A stretch of 64,000 nt of DNA from an uncultured Elusimicrobia bacterium (GCA_903873295.1 CAIQNV010000156.1:19671-83670); one strand, 5' to 3'; shown: positions 16,485 to 25,218, counted from the first letter of the stretch. Made by a program: numbers and translations. The notes: generated by a model not told the origin, from the letters alone.

Positions 16485-17963
16485 TTAGGCATCCCGCGGC
16501 TTCGTTATTCTTGCGGGAAAAACTACGGTGAAGGCGGAGCCATCGCCGGGGCGGCTTTCGGCTTTAATCTCGGCGCCGTGGGCTTCGGCGATGGATTTAG
16601 CTATCGCAAGGCCCAGGCCGAAGCCGGACGAGCTGCGGGAGGAATCCGCGCGGTAGAAGCGCTTGAAAATATGCGGCAGGTCCGCGGCGGCTATTCCCGC
16701 GCCGGTGTCCGAAACTTTAACCGCCGGGCGGCCTGCCGCGGAGAAGACTTCCGCCCTTACCTCGCCTCCGGAGGCGCTGTATTTGACGGCGTTGTCCAAG
16801 AGGTTCAGGAAAAGCCGGCCCAACTGGCTCTGGTCGCCCTCCGGTTCGGGGATGTCCGCGCCGGCGGACAGCCGGATCGTGACGCCGTTCTTCTGCGCCA
16901 TGCCCGACAGGCTTTGGACCGAGATCTCAAGCAGGGCCGGCAGGTTTACGGGGGCGCGCTCGAGTTTTACCTCCCGGTTGTCGAAGCGGGCCAGCGTGAG
17001 CAGGTCGCCGACAATGCGCGACATCTTCTCCGTCTCTTCCAGGTTGCTCTGCAGGATAGCCGCGTATTCGCCGGCGGAGCGCGCCTTTTTCAGGGCGACT
17101 TCCAGCTCGCCTTTTAGGATGGTCAGCGGGGTTTTTAGTTCATGCGAGACGTCCTGGATGAAGCGCCTCTCGGACAGGAACGAATCCTCCAGGCGCGTCA
17201 GCATGGCGTTGAACAGGTCGGCAAGCTCCCTTATCTCGTCGCGGCCGCGCGGCGGCGTCAGGCGCAGGCTCAGGTTCCGGGCGGTTATCTGGCGGATGGT
17301 CCTCGCCATATTCGCCACCGGGCGCAGCGCCACGCGCGCGAAGAACATGCCGAAGGCCCCGGTGAACAGCACTATCAGCGGCACCAGGGCGGCCATCATG
17401 TTGCGGAGGTTGCGCAGCGCGAACTGCGTGTGGTAGGTGGAGCGGTACGCCTGCACTATATATACGGCCCCGCCCGTGCCCGAGGCCGGGGTGGCGTAGG
17501 AGCGGTAAATATTTTCGGCCCGGTCCCCGCCTTCGATCTTTATCGTGTCATAGGCGGCGTTGCCTTTAAGGGCGTCCCTAAGCGTGCGCTCCGGCAGATC
17601 GGGGGCTCCGGACGCCCCGCGGGAACTTTCCAGTTCCATCCCCGAAGCGTCCAGTATCCTCAGCTCTACCGCGGCCTGATTGGGATCCTCCGTGTGCAGG
17701 CGCACCAGCTCAGGGGCGATCTTGTAGAAGGCCCCGCCTTTAGCCGCGGCGGCCGAGACCCGCCCCACCTCTATGCGCTCGGTCTCCAGGTAGGTCTCCA
17801 GCGCGTCCGCCACGCCTTCCGCCCGGACCGCCAGCAGCTGGTCCAGGTTCTCGTCGAGGCTTTTCTCCAGGCTGTTGTACACCAAAATGCTGAAAAGGGT
17901 GAGCGTGACGGCCAGCGTCGCTGCGTACCACAGGGTTATGCGGAATCTGACGGAGTTAAACAT
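16485..17963 (-). CDS. Membrane sensor histidine kinase (OmpR-type partner)
   Basis: 492 residues: N-terminal membrane helix (LWYAATLAVTLTLFSILVYN), periplasmic domain (about 35-170), second helix (MAALVPLIVLFTGAFGMFFA), HAMP (LRPVANMARTIRQIT), HisKA with FIQDVSHELKTPLTILKGE, and HATPase with intact NLLDNAVKYS, VSDTGAGI and GFGLGLAIAKSIAEAHG. A canonical kinase/phosphatase similar to CusS/QseC-type sensors. Its start overlaps the regulator stop (TGATG), so both are made from one transcript. The periplasmic sensor region has no family I recognise, so the signal is unknown. Confidence 0.92.
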   Translation of the reverse strand: MFNSVRFRITLWYAATLAVTLTLFSILVYNSLEKSLDENLDQLLAVRAEGVADALETYLETERIEVGRVSAAAAKGGAFYKIAPELVRLHTEDPNQAAVELRILDASGMELESSRGASGAPDLPERTLRDALKGNAAYDTIKIEGGDRAENIYRSYATPASGTGGAVYIVQAYRSTYHTQFALRNLRNMMAALVPLIVLFTGAFGMFFARVALRPVANMARTIRQITARNLSLRLTPPRGRDEIRELADLFNAMLTRLEDSFLSERRFIQDVSHELKTPLTILKGELEVALKKARSAGEYAAILQSNLEETEKMSRIVGDLLTLARFDNREVKLERAPVNLPALLEISVQSLSGMAQKNGVTIRLSAGADIPEPEGDQSQLGRLFLNLLDNAVKYSASGGEVRAEVFSAAGRPAVKVSDTGAGIAAADLPHIFKRFYRADSSRSSSGFGLGLAIAKSIAEAHGAEIKAESRPGDGSAFTVVFPARITKPRDA

Positions 17964-18631
17964 CAGCTTTTAAGCAGGTAACCCTTGCCCCTGACGGTAT
18001 GTATGATCTTTTTAGCCGGGCTTTTCTCGAGCTTGCGCCGCAGGTAGTTTATGTAGACGTCAATGACGTTGGTCCCGGTATCGAAATTTATGTCCCACAC
18101 ATGCTCGGCTATCATGGTGCGGGTCACGGTCTTGCCCTTGTTGCGCACCAGGTATTCCAGCAGGGAGAATTCTTTGGCGCTCAGGTCCAGCGCTTTGCCG
18201 GCGAGGCGGGCTTTGTGCGCCGGCAGGTCCAGTTCGATGTCTCCCGCCGTCAGCAGGGCCGCGGCTTCGGCGGGCTTCGTCCGCAGCAGGGCGCGTATGC
18301 GGGCCAGCAGTTCTTCGAAAGCGAACGGTTTAGTAAGGTAATCGTTGGCCCCGGCGTCGAGGCCTTTTACCTTGTCCTCCACCCGGTCTTTCGCCGTAAG
18401 CATCAGTATGGGCGCGGTGAAGCCGGAGGCGCGCAGGCGCGAGCAGACGGTGACGCCGTCGAGGCCGGGCAGCATCACGTCGAGAAGCAGCAGGTCGTAG
18501 GGGTTTTCTTCGGCCAGGACCAGGGCTTCGTTGCCGTTGTGGACGGTGTCCGCGGCGTAGCCCTCTTCTTTAAGGCCGCGTTTTATGAAATCGGCTATTT
18601 TCTTTTCGTCTTCGGCGATAAGGACGCGCAT
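17963..18631 (-). CDS. OmpR/PhoB-family response regulator (CusR/QseB-like)
   Basis: 222 residues. Receiver VLIAEDEKKIADFIKRGL, LLLLDVMLPGLDG (Asp) and YLTKPFAFEELLARI; winged helix KALDLSAKEFSLLEYLVRNKGKTVTR and TNVIDVYINYLRRKLEK. It pairs with the overlapping kinase gene. It starts only four bases after the UDP-xylose synthase stop, so this two-component system is co-transcribed with nucleotide-sugar genes and may respond to envelope or polysaccharide state. Confidence 0.93.
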   Translation of the reverse strand: MRVLIAEDEKKIADFIKRGLKEEGYAADTVHNGNEALVLAEENPYDLLLLDVMLPGLDGVTVCSRLRASGFTAPILMLTAKDRVEDKVKGLDAGANDYLTKPFAFEELLARIRALLRTKPAEAAALLTAGDIELDLPAHKARLAGKALDLSAKEFSLLEYLVRNKGKTVTRTMIAEHVWDINFDTGTNVIDVYINYLRRKLEKSPAKKIIHTVRGKGYLLKS

Positions 18632-18635
18632 AAAG

Positions 18636-19565
18636 TCAAACCCGGGGCTTGTAATAGGCGATGGTTTTTTTCAGGCCTTCTTCAAGGCCGATCCTGGGCT
18701 GCCATTTCAGGATCTTCTTGGCCTTGGTTATGTCGGGGCGGCGTACTTTGGGGTCGTCCTCGGGGAGGGGGCGGAAAACTATTTTGGACTTGCTTCCGGT
18801 CAGTCTTTTTACCGACTCGGCCAGTTCCAGAAGGGAGACTTCGTGCGGGTTGCCGATGTTGACGGGGCCGTTCTCTTTGCTTATCAGCAGGCGGTAGATG
18901 CCGTCTATCAGGTCCGAGACATAGCAGAGGCTGCGGGTCTGGGACCCGTCGCCGTAAACCGTTATCGGCTTGCCTTTCAGCGCCTGCGTCATGAAGTTTG
19001 GCACCGCGCGCCCGTCCTTCAGGCGCATATTCGGGCCGTAGGTGTTGAAGATGCGCAGCAGCCGCACCTGCATGCCGTGGTAGCGGTGGTAGGCCATGGT
19101 CAGGGCCTCGGCGTAGCGCTTGGCTTCGTCGTAAACGCCGCGCGGGCCGATAGGGTTGACGTTGCCCCAGTAGCCTTCGTGCTGGGGGTTTATCAGGGGG
19201 TCGCCGTAAACTTCGGAGGTGGAGGCTATCATGAAGATGGCCTTTTTTTCTTTGGCGAGCCCTAAAGCTTTATGTGTGCCCAGCGCGCCTACCTTCAGGG
19301 TGGGGATGGGGAACTTGAGATAGTCTATCGGGCTGGCGGGGCTGGCGAAGTGCAGCACCGCGTCCAGCTTGCCGGGGACGTGCAGGTAATTGGTTACGTC
19401 GTACTTGGTGAATTCGAACTTCTGGCTTTTGAACAGGTCCTGGATATTGTCTATGCTGCCGGTGATGAAGTTGTCTATACCTATTACGGAATGGCCCTTC
19501 CCCAGCAGGTAGCGCGAAAGATGGCTGCCCAGAAAGCCCGCCGCGCCGGTGACTAGTATTCTCAT
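18636..19565 (-). CDS. uxs: UDP-glucuronate decarboxylase (UDP-xylose synthase)
   Basis: 309 residues; start set at [15 protein letters not shown] because the longer track ORF reads into palindrome D. Extended short-chain dehydrogenase: NAD loop GAAGFLGSH, the [20 protein letters not shown] block diagnostic for UDP-glucuronate decarboxylases, [10 protein letters not shown] and the catalytic YDEAK in [13 protein letters not shown]. Converts UDP-glucuronate to UDP-xylose. UDP-glucose dehydrogenase, which makes its substrate, lies just upstream on the same strand across the palindrome. Used for capsule, exopolysaccharide or glycan xylose. Confidence 0.93.
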   Translation of the reverse strand: MRILVTGAAGFLGSHLSRYLLGKGHSVIGIDNFITGSIDNIQDLFKSQKFEFTKYDVTNYLHVPGKLDAVLHFASPASPIDYLKFPIPTLKVGALGTHKALGLAKEKKAIFMIASTSEVYGDPLINPQHEGYWGNVNPIGPRGVYDEAKRYAEALTMAYHRYHGMQVRLLRIFNTYGPNMRLKDGRAVPNFMTQALKGKPITVYGDGSQTRSLCYVSDLIDGIYRLLISKENGPVNIGNPHEVSLLELAESVKRLTGSKSKIVFRPLPEDDPKVRRPDITKAKKILKWQPRIGLEEGLKKTIAYYKPRV

Positions 19566-19596
19566 AATCAAATCTCCATTTTGCGAAACCTGCTCT

Positions 19597-19733
19597 CGCG
19601 GCGGCCAGGGGGGCCGGAACGCAAAATCGGCGTCGCGCACACCGTGCGCGCGCCTGCCGGTCTCGGGCTCGGCGCTTACGCAAGCCTCTCCCTCCGACGG
19701 GCTTTTGCTAACCCGGCCCCCCTGGCCGCCGCG
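19597..19733. repeat. Structured palindrome, element D
   Basis: Perfect 21-base outer arms (19597-19617 and 19713-19733), a second stem GCAAAA/TTTTGC, an inner CGCGCAC/GTGCGCG hairpin around CACACCGTG, and the loop motif GCTTACGCA (19674-19682) that is also found in elements E and C. It lies between ugd and uxs, in what would be the leader of uxs. Confidence 0.88.
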
Positions 19734-19751
19734 GGTTACTCAAATATCAGG

Positions 19752-19779
19752 GATTCCCGACTCCCGATTCCCGACTCCG
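19752..19779. repeat. Short direct repeat, two 14-base units
   Basis: GATTCCCGACTCCC followed by GATTCCCGACTCCG, between palindrome D and the ugd stop. Confidence 0.75.
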
Positions 19780-19787
19780 GACTCTTC

Positions 19788-21116
19788 TTACGGTCTTCCG
19801 ACGGATTTATACGTCCAGCCCAGCTCCCGCATTTTTGGGGGGTCGTAGAGGTTGCGGCCGTCCACTATTATCTGGTGTTTCACGATGGCCAGCAGCTTCT
19901 TCTGGTCGAGCTTCGCGAATTCTTTCCACTCGGTCACCAGGCAGACGCAGTCGGCGTCTTTGGCGCAGTCGTAGGCGTCCCTGGCGAAATAGATGCCCTT
20001 TATGGTCTTCTTCGCGTTCTCCTGCGAGACGGGGTCGTAGCCGCGCACTTTGGCGCCGCGCTTGAGCAGCTCCCGCACTATGTCTATGGACGGGGCGAAG
20101 CGCATGTCGTCGGTCTCCGGCTTGAAGGCCAGGCCCAGCAGCGCGATGGTCTTGCCTTCGAGGTTCCAGAGCTCCTCTTCAAGTTTCTTTATCAGCCACA
20201 TCTTCTGCCCCTCGTTGATATCCTTCACGGTCTTAAGCAGGGCGAAGTCGTAGCCGACCTGCGAGCTCAGCCAGTAGAAGGCCTCCAGGTCTTTGGGGAA
20301 ACAGAAGCCGCCGAAGCCGATGCCGGCCTTCAGGAAGGCGGGACCTATGCGCTTGTCGAGGCCCATGCCGCGGGCCACGTCTTCGACGTTGGCGCCGGTC
20401 TTCTCGCAGACGTTCGCCACCGCGTTGATGAAGGAGATCTTGGTGGACAGGAAGGAATTGGAGGCGTGCTTGATAAGCTCGGCGCTCTTCACGCTGGTGA
20501 TGACCAGGGGGCCCTTTATGGGCTTATAGACGCGGCGCATCAGCTCCTCGGCCTGCTTCGTGGAGACTCCCACGACTACGCGGTCGGGCTCCAGGAAGTC
20601 CCACACGGCGGTGCCTTCGCGCAGGAACTCCGGGTTGGAGGCCACGTCGAAAGGCAGGTGGTGCTTGTTGTGGCGCTTCACCGTCTTGTTTATCCAGTCG
20701 CAGGTGGCCACAGGCACGGTGGATTTTTCGACTATCACCGTATAGTCGGTCATGTTCTTCGCCACTTCTTCGGAAACTTTTTCTATGGCCGAAAGGTCGG
20801 CGGAGCCGTCCTCGCGGGGCGGGGTGCCCACGGCGATGAACACGGCCTCGGCGCGGTGGCCGCCGTGGTGCATGCCGTCCTTGATGGAATTGGCGAAGTG
20901 CAGGCGCCCGGCCTTCACGTTCTTTTTAACTACGCGCTCCAGGTCGTCCTCGTAGATGGGCATTACGCCCTTCTCGAGCATTTTTATCTTGGCGGGGTCG
21001 CTGTCCACGCAGACCACCCGGTGGCCGACCTCGGCCAGGCAGGCCCCGCTGACGAGGCCCACGTAGCCCGCGCCCACTATACAGATATTCACTTTGCCGT
21101 TCTTGGTCTTTTTCAT
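19788..21116 (-). CDS. ugd: UDP-glucose 6-dehydrogenase
   Basis: 442 residues. NAD-binding ICIVGAGYVGLVSG near the N-terminus, VGTPPREDGSADLS, EKSTVPV, SNPEFLREGTAVWDF, and the active-site cysteine in GFGGFCFPKDLEAF (usually GFGGSCFPKD). The C-terminal UDP-binding domain has LAFKPETDDMRFAPS. Oxidises UDP-glucose to UDP-glucuronate with two NAD, feeding UDP-xylose synthase downstream. The upstream membrane-protein gene ends 12 bases before its start, so they are probably one operon. The extra segment NSIKDGMHHGGHRAEA is longer than usual for the family. The long + strand ORF 19581..21482 is its shadow. Confidence 0.95.
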   Translation of the reverse strand: MKKTKNGKVNICIVGAGYVGLVSGACLAEVGHRVVCVDSDPAKIKMLEKGVMPIYEDDLERVVKKNVKAGRLHFANSIKDGMHHGGHRAEAVFIAVGTPPREDGSADLSAIEKVSEEVAKNMTDYTVIVEKSTVPVATCDWINKTVKRHNKHHLPFDVASNPEFLREGTAVWDFLEPDRVVVGVSTKQAEELMRRVYKPIKGPLVITSVKSAELIKHASNSFLSTKISFINAVANVCEKTGANVEDVARGMGLDKRIGPAFLKAGIGFGGFCFPKDLEAFYWLSSQVGYDFALLKTVKDINEGQKMWLIKKLEEELWNLEGKTIALLGLAFKPETDDMRFAPSIDIVRELLKRGAKVRGYDPVSQENAKKTIKGIYFARDAYDCAKDADCVCLVTEWKEFAKLDQKKLLAIVKHQIIVDGRNLYDPPKMRELGWTYKSVGRP

Positions 21117-21128
21117 TTTCAGCTCCGG

Positions 21129-22337
21129 TTATTTTATCTCGCTGTCTTTTTCCGGCTCCACCTCGTGCGCCACGGCCAGCTCGTGGGCGCGCCTCTTTTC
21201 GGACTTGCCCAGGAACCAGAGGGCGATGAAGATGATCACCAGGCCCACCCAGTCTTCCGTCTTCGGGGGTTTCTGGGCCATAAGCAGGAAGACCAGCAGG
21301 GTGGCGATGGTGCCGGCTATCAGCGAGGTCAGGCGGTTCACCAGGCCGGCGAAGGTGGCCGTTCTGCCCTTGAACATGAACAGGAACACGGAGAAGAAGG
21401 CCCCGATGCCGTAAGGTATGCCCGCTACGGCGGCCTTCCACCACTGCTCGTGGGGGACGCTGAAGGCGTTCTGGAAGTTTAACACGAAGTCCTTGGCGTT
21501 GGTCAGGTCCGGCTTCATGAAGAATACCACGAGGAGGGTTACGATCAGCATGGTGCTGCTGGCTGAGATCTGCTCAACGGCGAAGAAACCCTTGTTGTCG
21601 TAGGATACGCCTTTGGCCCGGGTGTTCTTGAAGTAGTTCATTATATAGATGCGGATGGCGTAGGCGATGATGTAGCTGGTCAGGATGGTCATGGCCGCCG
21701 CGTTGGTGAAGAAGGCGAAGTTCTTGGCGTCGAACACGAACAGCTGGGCGAAGAATTCCGCGTAATTGCCGCTGGCCTGCACGGCGGCGGTAGCGCCTTT
21801 GAAGTTCAGCAACTGCAGGGCCACCGCCAGCAGGGCGAAGACCACGGCCACGTTCTCTTCCCAATAAACTTTCTTCTTAAGTATGCCCTGATAGATCTGC
21901 ACGGAGTCCACGATGCGGCTCACCACTATGATGCTGGCCCGCATGATTATCATGGCCACCATCACCGAGATGGGCAGCAGATACATCAGCGTGGTGGTGG
22001 GGATGACCACAGCGGTGCAGACGCCGGAAGGGATTATGTAGAGGAACTCTTTTGGAAAGGTCACGCCCAGCACCGTTATCTTTTCCTGAGACTGGAACTT
22101 GTACCATTTCCAGATCACGACCAGGAACACGCAGAAAACGCTGGAGAGGGCCGTAGAGTAGACCATGTAGCTCACGTCGTTCATGGCCGGGTAGCCAGGC
22201 GCCGTGTTCAGGAAGTATTTGGGCGCTATGCCGGTGACGATGTAGGTGGCGAAGTAGCCCAAGGCCAGCTGCAGCAGCCTTTCGGTGGTCCCGTCGTGGG
22301 TTTTTTGCGTAAATACGGTTTTCAGCGTTTTTATCAT
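21129..22337 (-). CDS. Multi-spanning membrane protein, possibly DMT/EamA-like
   Basis: 402 residues from the ATG after CAGGAATT; the track start adds 38 unlikely residues. About ten hydrophobic helices, including LALGYFATYIVTGIAPKYFL, SVFCVFLVVIWKW, VVIPTTTLMYLLPISVMVAMII and GIGAFFSVFLFMF. The spacing of helices and the short cytoplasmic loops resemble drug/metabolite (EamA) transporters, but there is no signature I can confirm. Location directly before ugd and uxs suggests a role in transporting a precursor or product of surface glycan synthesis. The C-terminus is a charged cytoplasmic tail. Confidence 0.78.
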   Translation of the reverse strand: MIKTLKTVFTQKTHDGTTERLLQLALGYFATYIVTGIAPKYFLNTAPGYPAMNDVSYMVYSTALSSVFCVFLVVIWKWYKFQSQEKITVLGVTFPKEFLYIIPSGVCTAVVIPTTTLMYLLPISVMVAMIIMRASIIVVSRIVDSVQIYQGILKKKVYWEENVAVVFALLAVALQLLNFKGATAAVQASGNYAEFFAQLFVFDAKNFAFFTNAAAMTILTSYIIAYAIRIYIMNYFKNTRAKGVSYDNKGFFAVEQISASSTMLIVTLLVVFFMKPDLTNAKDFVLNFQNAFSVPHEQWWKAAVAGIPYGIGAFFSVFLFMFKGRTATFAGLVNRLTSLIAGTIATLLVFLLMAQKPPKTEDWVGLVIIFIALWFLGKSEKRRAHELAVAHEVEPEKDSEIK

Positions 22338-22416
22338 AATTCCTGATTCCTTGCGTAAATTGTTCTCCGCTCCCCGCCGCGCGGTGCCGCGTACCTTTAT
22401 ATTATTATAAATAAGA

Positions 22417-22443
22417 AGGGCCGCCTGCAAATTGGGCGGCCCT
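22417..22443 (-). terminator. Terminator of the lone receiver gene (minus strand)
   Basis: Minus-strand AGGGCCGCC, loop of eight or nine bases, GGCGGCCCT, followed by TCTTATTTATAAT. It lies 20 bases past the stop at 22464. Confidence 0.75.
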
Positions 22444-22463
22444 GAAATCAATTCTCCGCCGGG

Positions 22464-22880
22464 TCACGGCCTGGACGCCCGCCTGCGCGAGAGCTCCGCG
22501 GCTTTTTTTATCTTGGCCACCAGGGCGTCCTGGCTAAAAGGCTTAACTATATAGTCCATGGCCCCGAAGAGCAGCGCGTCGTTAAGCGTGGCGGCGTCGT
22601 TCAGGCCGCTGACGGCTATTATCGGGATGTGGGCCGCGGCGTCCCGGTTGCGGATGTCGCCCATGAGGCTTATGCCGTCTATGCCGGGCATTATGATATC
22701 CATAAGTATCACGTCGGGCAGCTCCTGCGGCCCGGCCGAGGCGAAGAACTCCCGGGCTTTTTTGGGGTCCACGAAGCCGCGCACCTCATAGCCGGCCGCG
22801 GCGAGGCCCGTCTCGTAAATTTCGAGTATGGTTTCGTCGTCGTCAACCGCCGTCACTTTTATTCTGGGTTCTTCTGGCAT
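22464..22880 (-). CDS. Single-domain response regulator (receiver)
   Basis: 138 residues, one receiver: VTAVDDDETILEIYETGL (acid cluster), DVILMDIIMPGIDGISL (phosphoacceptor Asp), IIAVSGLND and YIVKPFSQDALVAKIKKA (Lys). No output domain. It is monocistronic, bounded by a terminator, and separated from the neighbouring operons, so its kinase is not identifiable; the DNA-free receivers of the 2-12 kb island are similar in kind. Confidence 0.9.
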   Translation of the reverse strand: MPEEPRIKVTAVDDDETILEIYETGLAAAGYEVRGFVDPKKAREFFASAGPQELPDVILMDIIMPGIDGISLMGDIRNRDAAAHIPIIAVSGLNDAATLNDALLFGAMDYIVKPFSQDALVAKIKKAAELSRRRASRP

Positions 22881-22922
22881 AAGATTATTCTAACAAAAAA
22901 AGCCCGGTTTAAGATTCAAACT

Positions 22923-23729
22923 TTATAGCCGTTTCCCCTTCCCGGCGGGCGGGGGCGGTTTCGCCGGGGCGGCGGCCTGCTTCTTCACGGCTTCCAGCAG
23001 CTGGCATTTAAAGGTGCCGCGCGTGCTGGGCACGTAAAAAAGGGTGCGCAGGCCGTAAAGCTGGCGGCTGGAAATAAAATCCTGCAGCTCCTTAAGCGCC
23101 TCCGGCGTCTCGATAGGCACCAGGCGGTAAGGCTCTTTTACGGCGGCCATCAGCAGCTTTACCGTTTTCAGGTCGTCGGTCTCTATATTCTTCACTTCCC
23201 CTTCCACCGCGACCTTCGCCCGGAAAGATTCCAGCGCTTCGCCCTCCACCGTCTCGGCGCGCAGGAAGAAGAGCACTTTCGTTTCCTGCGGCAGGACGGC
23301 TACCGCTTTTTTAACCTCGTCGAAGGCGTAGGAGAAGGCTTCGCCGAAATTATTGAGCGGGGCCTCGGTACGGGTAAGCTCGCCGCTTAAATAGGCGGAG
23401 ATCTTAAGCATGTCGCCGCGGTAGAACACCATCTTGCTCCGCTTGACGTTCTGGGAGTTTATTATTTCGGAGTTCTCGATTTCGCGGAAGAAATCCTTTA
23501 CCAGCTGCGGCTTTATGCTGCCGCGCCGCGTCAGCAGGCTTTTTGAGGTTTCCTCGCGCATTACGGCCTGGCCGTCCTGCGCCACCTCGAGGTAATACTC
23601 CTGGCCGGTCTTTATGGCGGAGACCGTCATCCAGGCGGCTTTTGCGTGCCCGCCCTGGCTATAGGGCCTGAAAGCGGCAAGCGCCGCCGCCGCGGCGGTC
23701 AGTGCCGTTATCAGAAGAAGACGTCTCAT
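22923..23729 (-). CDS. Secreted protein of unknown function in a DsbA/MauE operon
   Basis: 268 residues with N-terminal signal MRRLLLITALTAAAAALAAF and a Pro/Ala/Lys-rich C-terminal tail. No family recognised. The middle (about 40-220) is an alpha/beta soluble domain with few cysteines. Its start overlaps the MauE-like gene by four bases (ATGA), so it is the third gene of a tight operon with a DsbA-like thioredoxin and a MauE/DoxX protein. A periplasmic role linked to redox handling is inferred from this position only. Confidence 0.72.
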   Translation of the reverse strand: MRRLLLITALTAAAAALAAFRPYSQGGHAKAAWMTVSAIKTGQEYYLEVAQDGQAVMREETSKSLLTRRGSIKPQLVKDFFREIENSEIINSQNVKRSKMVFYRGDMLKISAYLSGELTRTEAPLNNFGEAFSYAFDEVKKAVAVLPQETKVLFFLRAETVEGEALESFRAKVAVEGEVKNIETDDLKTVKLLMAAVKEPYRLVPIETPEALKELQDFISSRQLYGLRTLFYVPSTRGTFKCQLLEAVKKQAAAPAKPPPPAGKGKRL

Positions 23730-24184
23730 AGCGTTTCAACCGCTTTGTCGGCGGACCAGCGGCCGCCGTATTTGAAGGCGGCCCAGGCCAGCGCCAGGAA
23801 GATAAGATTCTGCAGGAACTCCCGCGTTAGGGAGTTGCCGCCGGAACTGCCGAAGCAGCCGCAGGAGGTTACGGGCAGTTTTCTCAGCCAGGCCTGGCCC
23901 AGCATCACTTCGAAAAATATAAGCATGGCGCCGGTGAACAGGGCGCTGAGGCGCGTAAAGACCCCGGCCGCCAGCAGGAGCCCGGCGTAAATTTCAAGCC
24001 AGGGCACTATATAAGCCGACCAGAGGGAGAGTTGGGAGTTCAGCACCCCGTAGCTCTCTATGGCGTAGCCGAATTCCTCGGCCGGGGCCAGGGCTTTCAG
24101 CAGGCCGGCGTAAATGAACACCCCGGCGACGGCCAGCCGCGCCAGGAAGCCGATCAGTTCTTTGGTTTCTGTTTTGCCGTTCAT
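23726..24184 (-). CDS. MauE/DoxX-family redox membrane protein
   Basis: 152 residues from the ATG overlapping the DsbA-like stop (ATGA); the longer track ORF is an out-of-context extension. Four membrane helices with LARLAVAGVFIYAGLLKAL and the cysteine motif SCGCFGSSGGNSLTREFL, typical of MauE-type DoxX relatives that pass electrons to periplasmic thioredoxins. It is encoded between a DsbA-like protein and a secreted unknown, with four-base overlaps on both sides. Confidence 0.85.
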   Translation of the reverse strand: MNGKTETKELIGFLARLAVAGVFIYAGLLKALAPAEEFGYAIESYGVLNSQLSLWSAYIVPWLEIYAGLLLAAGVFTRLSALFTGAMLIFFEVMLGQAWLRKLPVTSCGCFGSSGGNSLTREFLQNLIFLALAWAAFKYGGRWSADKAVETL

Positions 24185-24822
24185 TGTTTTGCCGCTCTCC
24201 CGAGTAAATTGTCGAATTTTCTGGCCTGGTCCACCAGCTGGCCGCCGCCTACGGCCCGCTTGCCGTTGATAAAGAAGGTGGGCGTGGCGTTTACGCCTTT
24301 CATGTCGGCCTCGGCGATATCGAGCTTCAGGCGCTTTACCGTTTCCGGCGCGTCCGCGCAGGCCTGCATTTCCGGCCAGTCCAGTTTGAGCCGCGCGGCG
24401 TAGATCTCGAAGTCCTTCGGTTTTTCCTTGGACTGGGCCCAAGTTCCCTGATTTTCAAACAGCAGCCCCGCGTATTCCTTGAACTTGCCTTGCGCGCCGG
24501 CGCAGTCGGCGTAGGCGGCGGCGTGCAGCGACCAGGGGTGGATGTTCATCAGGGGGTAATGTTTAAAGCTGACGCGGAGGCCGGGGCCGTAGATCTTCAT
24601 CATCTCGTCTATTTTTACCGCGGCGTGGCGGCAGGCGGGGCAGGCGAAGTCGGTGTATTCGTAGATCTGAACGGGGGCGGTCGGGGGGCCGAAGGTGCGG
24701 AAGTCCGGCGCGGGGCGCACGGGGCCCAGGTTGAACTGGCGCGCCAGCAGCACGGCGATAGTGGAGACGAAAACTATCATGCCGGCCAGGGTCAGCAGCC
24801 GCGCGGTTTTACGATCTATCAT
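24181..24822 (-). CDS. DsbA-family thioredoxin-fold protein, membrane-anchored
   Basis: 213 residues; start at MIDRKTARLL, giving a signal anchor (LLTLAGMIVFVSTIAVLLA). The longer track start would translate palindrome E. Thioredoxin fold with the active site CPAC in DFACPACRHAAVKID, insertion helices (FKEYAGLLFENQGTWA) and the cis-Pro region GVNATPTFFINGKRAVGG. Acts as a periplasmic disulfide oxidase or isomerase, probably serviced by the MauE-like protein encoded next. A -10 like TGTATAAT is present just upstream on the minus strand (24830-24838). Confidence 0.88.
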   Translation of the reverse strand: MIDRKTARLLTLAGMIVFVSTIAVLLARQFNLGPVRPAPDFRTFGPPTAPVQIYEYTDFACPACRHAAVKIDEMMKIYGPGLRVSFKHYPLMNIHPWSLHAAAYADCAGAQGKFKEYAGLLFENQGTWAQSKEKPKDFEIYAARLKLDWPEMQACADAPETVKRLKLDIAEADMKGVNATPTFFINGKRAVGGGQLVDQARKFDNLLGRAAKQ

Positions 24823-24895
24823 AATAAGAATTATACAGTAAGTCGCGCGGGGAAATCTATACTTAGTATCGAAGAGGAAAGCTGCGAGGGGGCCT

Positions 24896-25016
24896 GGCAA
24901 GGGTATGGGCCCGGCGGGCACCGGGTCGGCCACACCGTGGCCGCCCTCCTCACTCGGCCTTCGCGCTTACGCAAGCTCAGGCCTCCGTGAGGGCCCGCCG
25001 AACCCATACCCTTGCC
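24896..25016. repeat. Structured palindrome, element E
   Basis: Outer arms 24896-24919 and 24993-25016 pair at 22 of 24 positions. Inside are CGGCCAC/GTGGCCG with loop ACC, then GGCCT/AGGCC enclosing GCTTACGCA (24965-24973), the loop word shared with elements D and C. With element F it fills most of the 396-base gap 24823-25218, which otherwise holds no gene. Confidence 0.88.
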
Positions 25017-25058
25017 ACCCCTCCACAGGGAACTTAATTGACGAAACTTATTGTGGGG

Positions 25059-25186
25059 GGCTGGCCGGGGCGTTGCCCTGAGCACCCGTTGCGGAAAGGG
25101 GGCCCCGCCATAATTTCCCAAGGCGGGGGGAAACCGACGCAAGGGTTTCCTCTTCCCGGGTGAGCAGGGTAATGCCCCGGCCAGCC
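25059..25186. repeat. Structured palindrome, element F
   Basis: Outer arms 25059-25088 and 25157-25186 pair at 26 of 30 positions; two of the four exceptions could be G-U pairs in RNA. On the minus strand it holds GGAAACC/GGTTTCC around CTTGCGTC, then CCCCGCC/GGCGGGG, followed by CCCCC. That is the same order as copy A (GGAACCG/CGGTTCC, then CCCCG/CGGGG, then CCCCC) but with changed stems. Confidence 0.85.
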
Positions 25187-25218
25187 CTGCCGGGGGCTTG
25201 TGGTTTTTGTTTCCAAAG

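Noticed and set aside
19581-21482. 633-residue + strand ORF opposite ugd
   Set aside because: Shadow of a real GC-rich gene; composition (H, Q, V, G-rich) is typical of antisense frames and no domain is visible.
24823-25218. Intrinsic terminators for palindromes E and F
   Set aside because: Arms are far longer than terminators, contain internal hairpins and are not followed by T-tracts.
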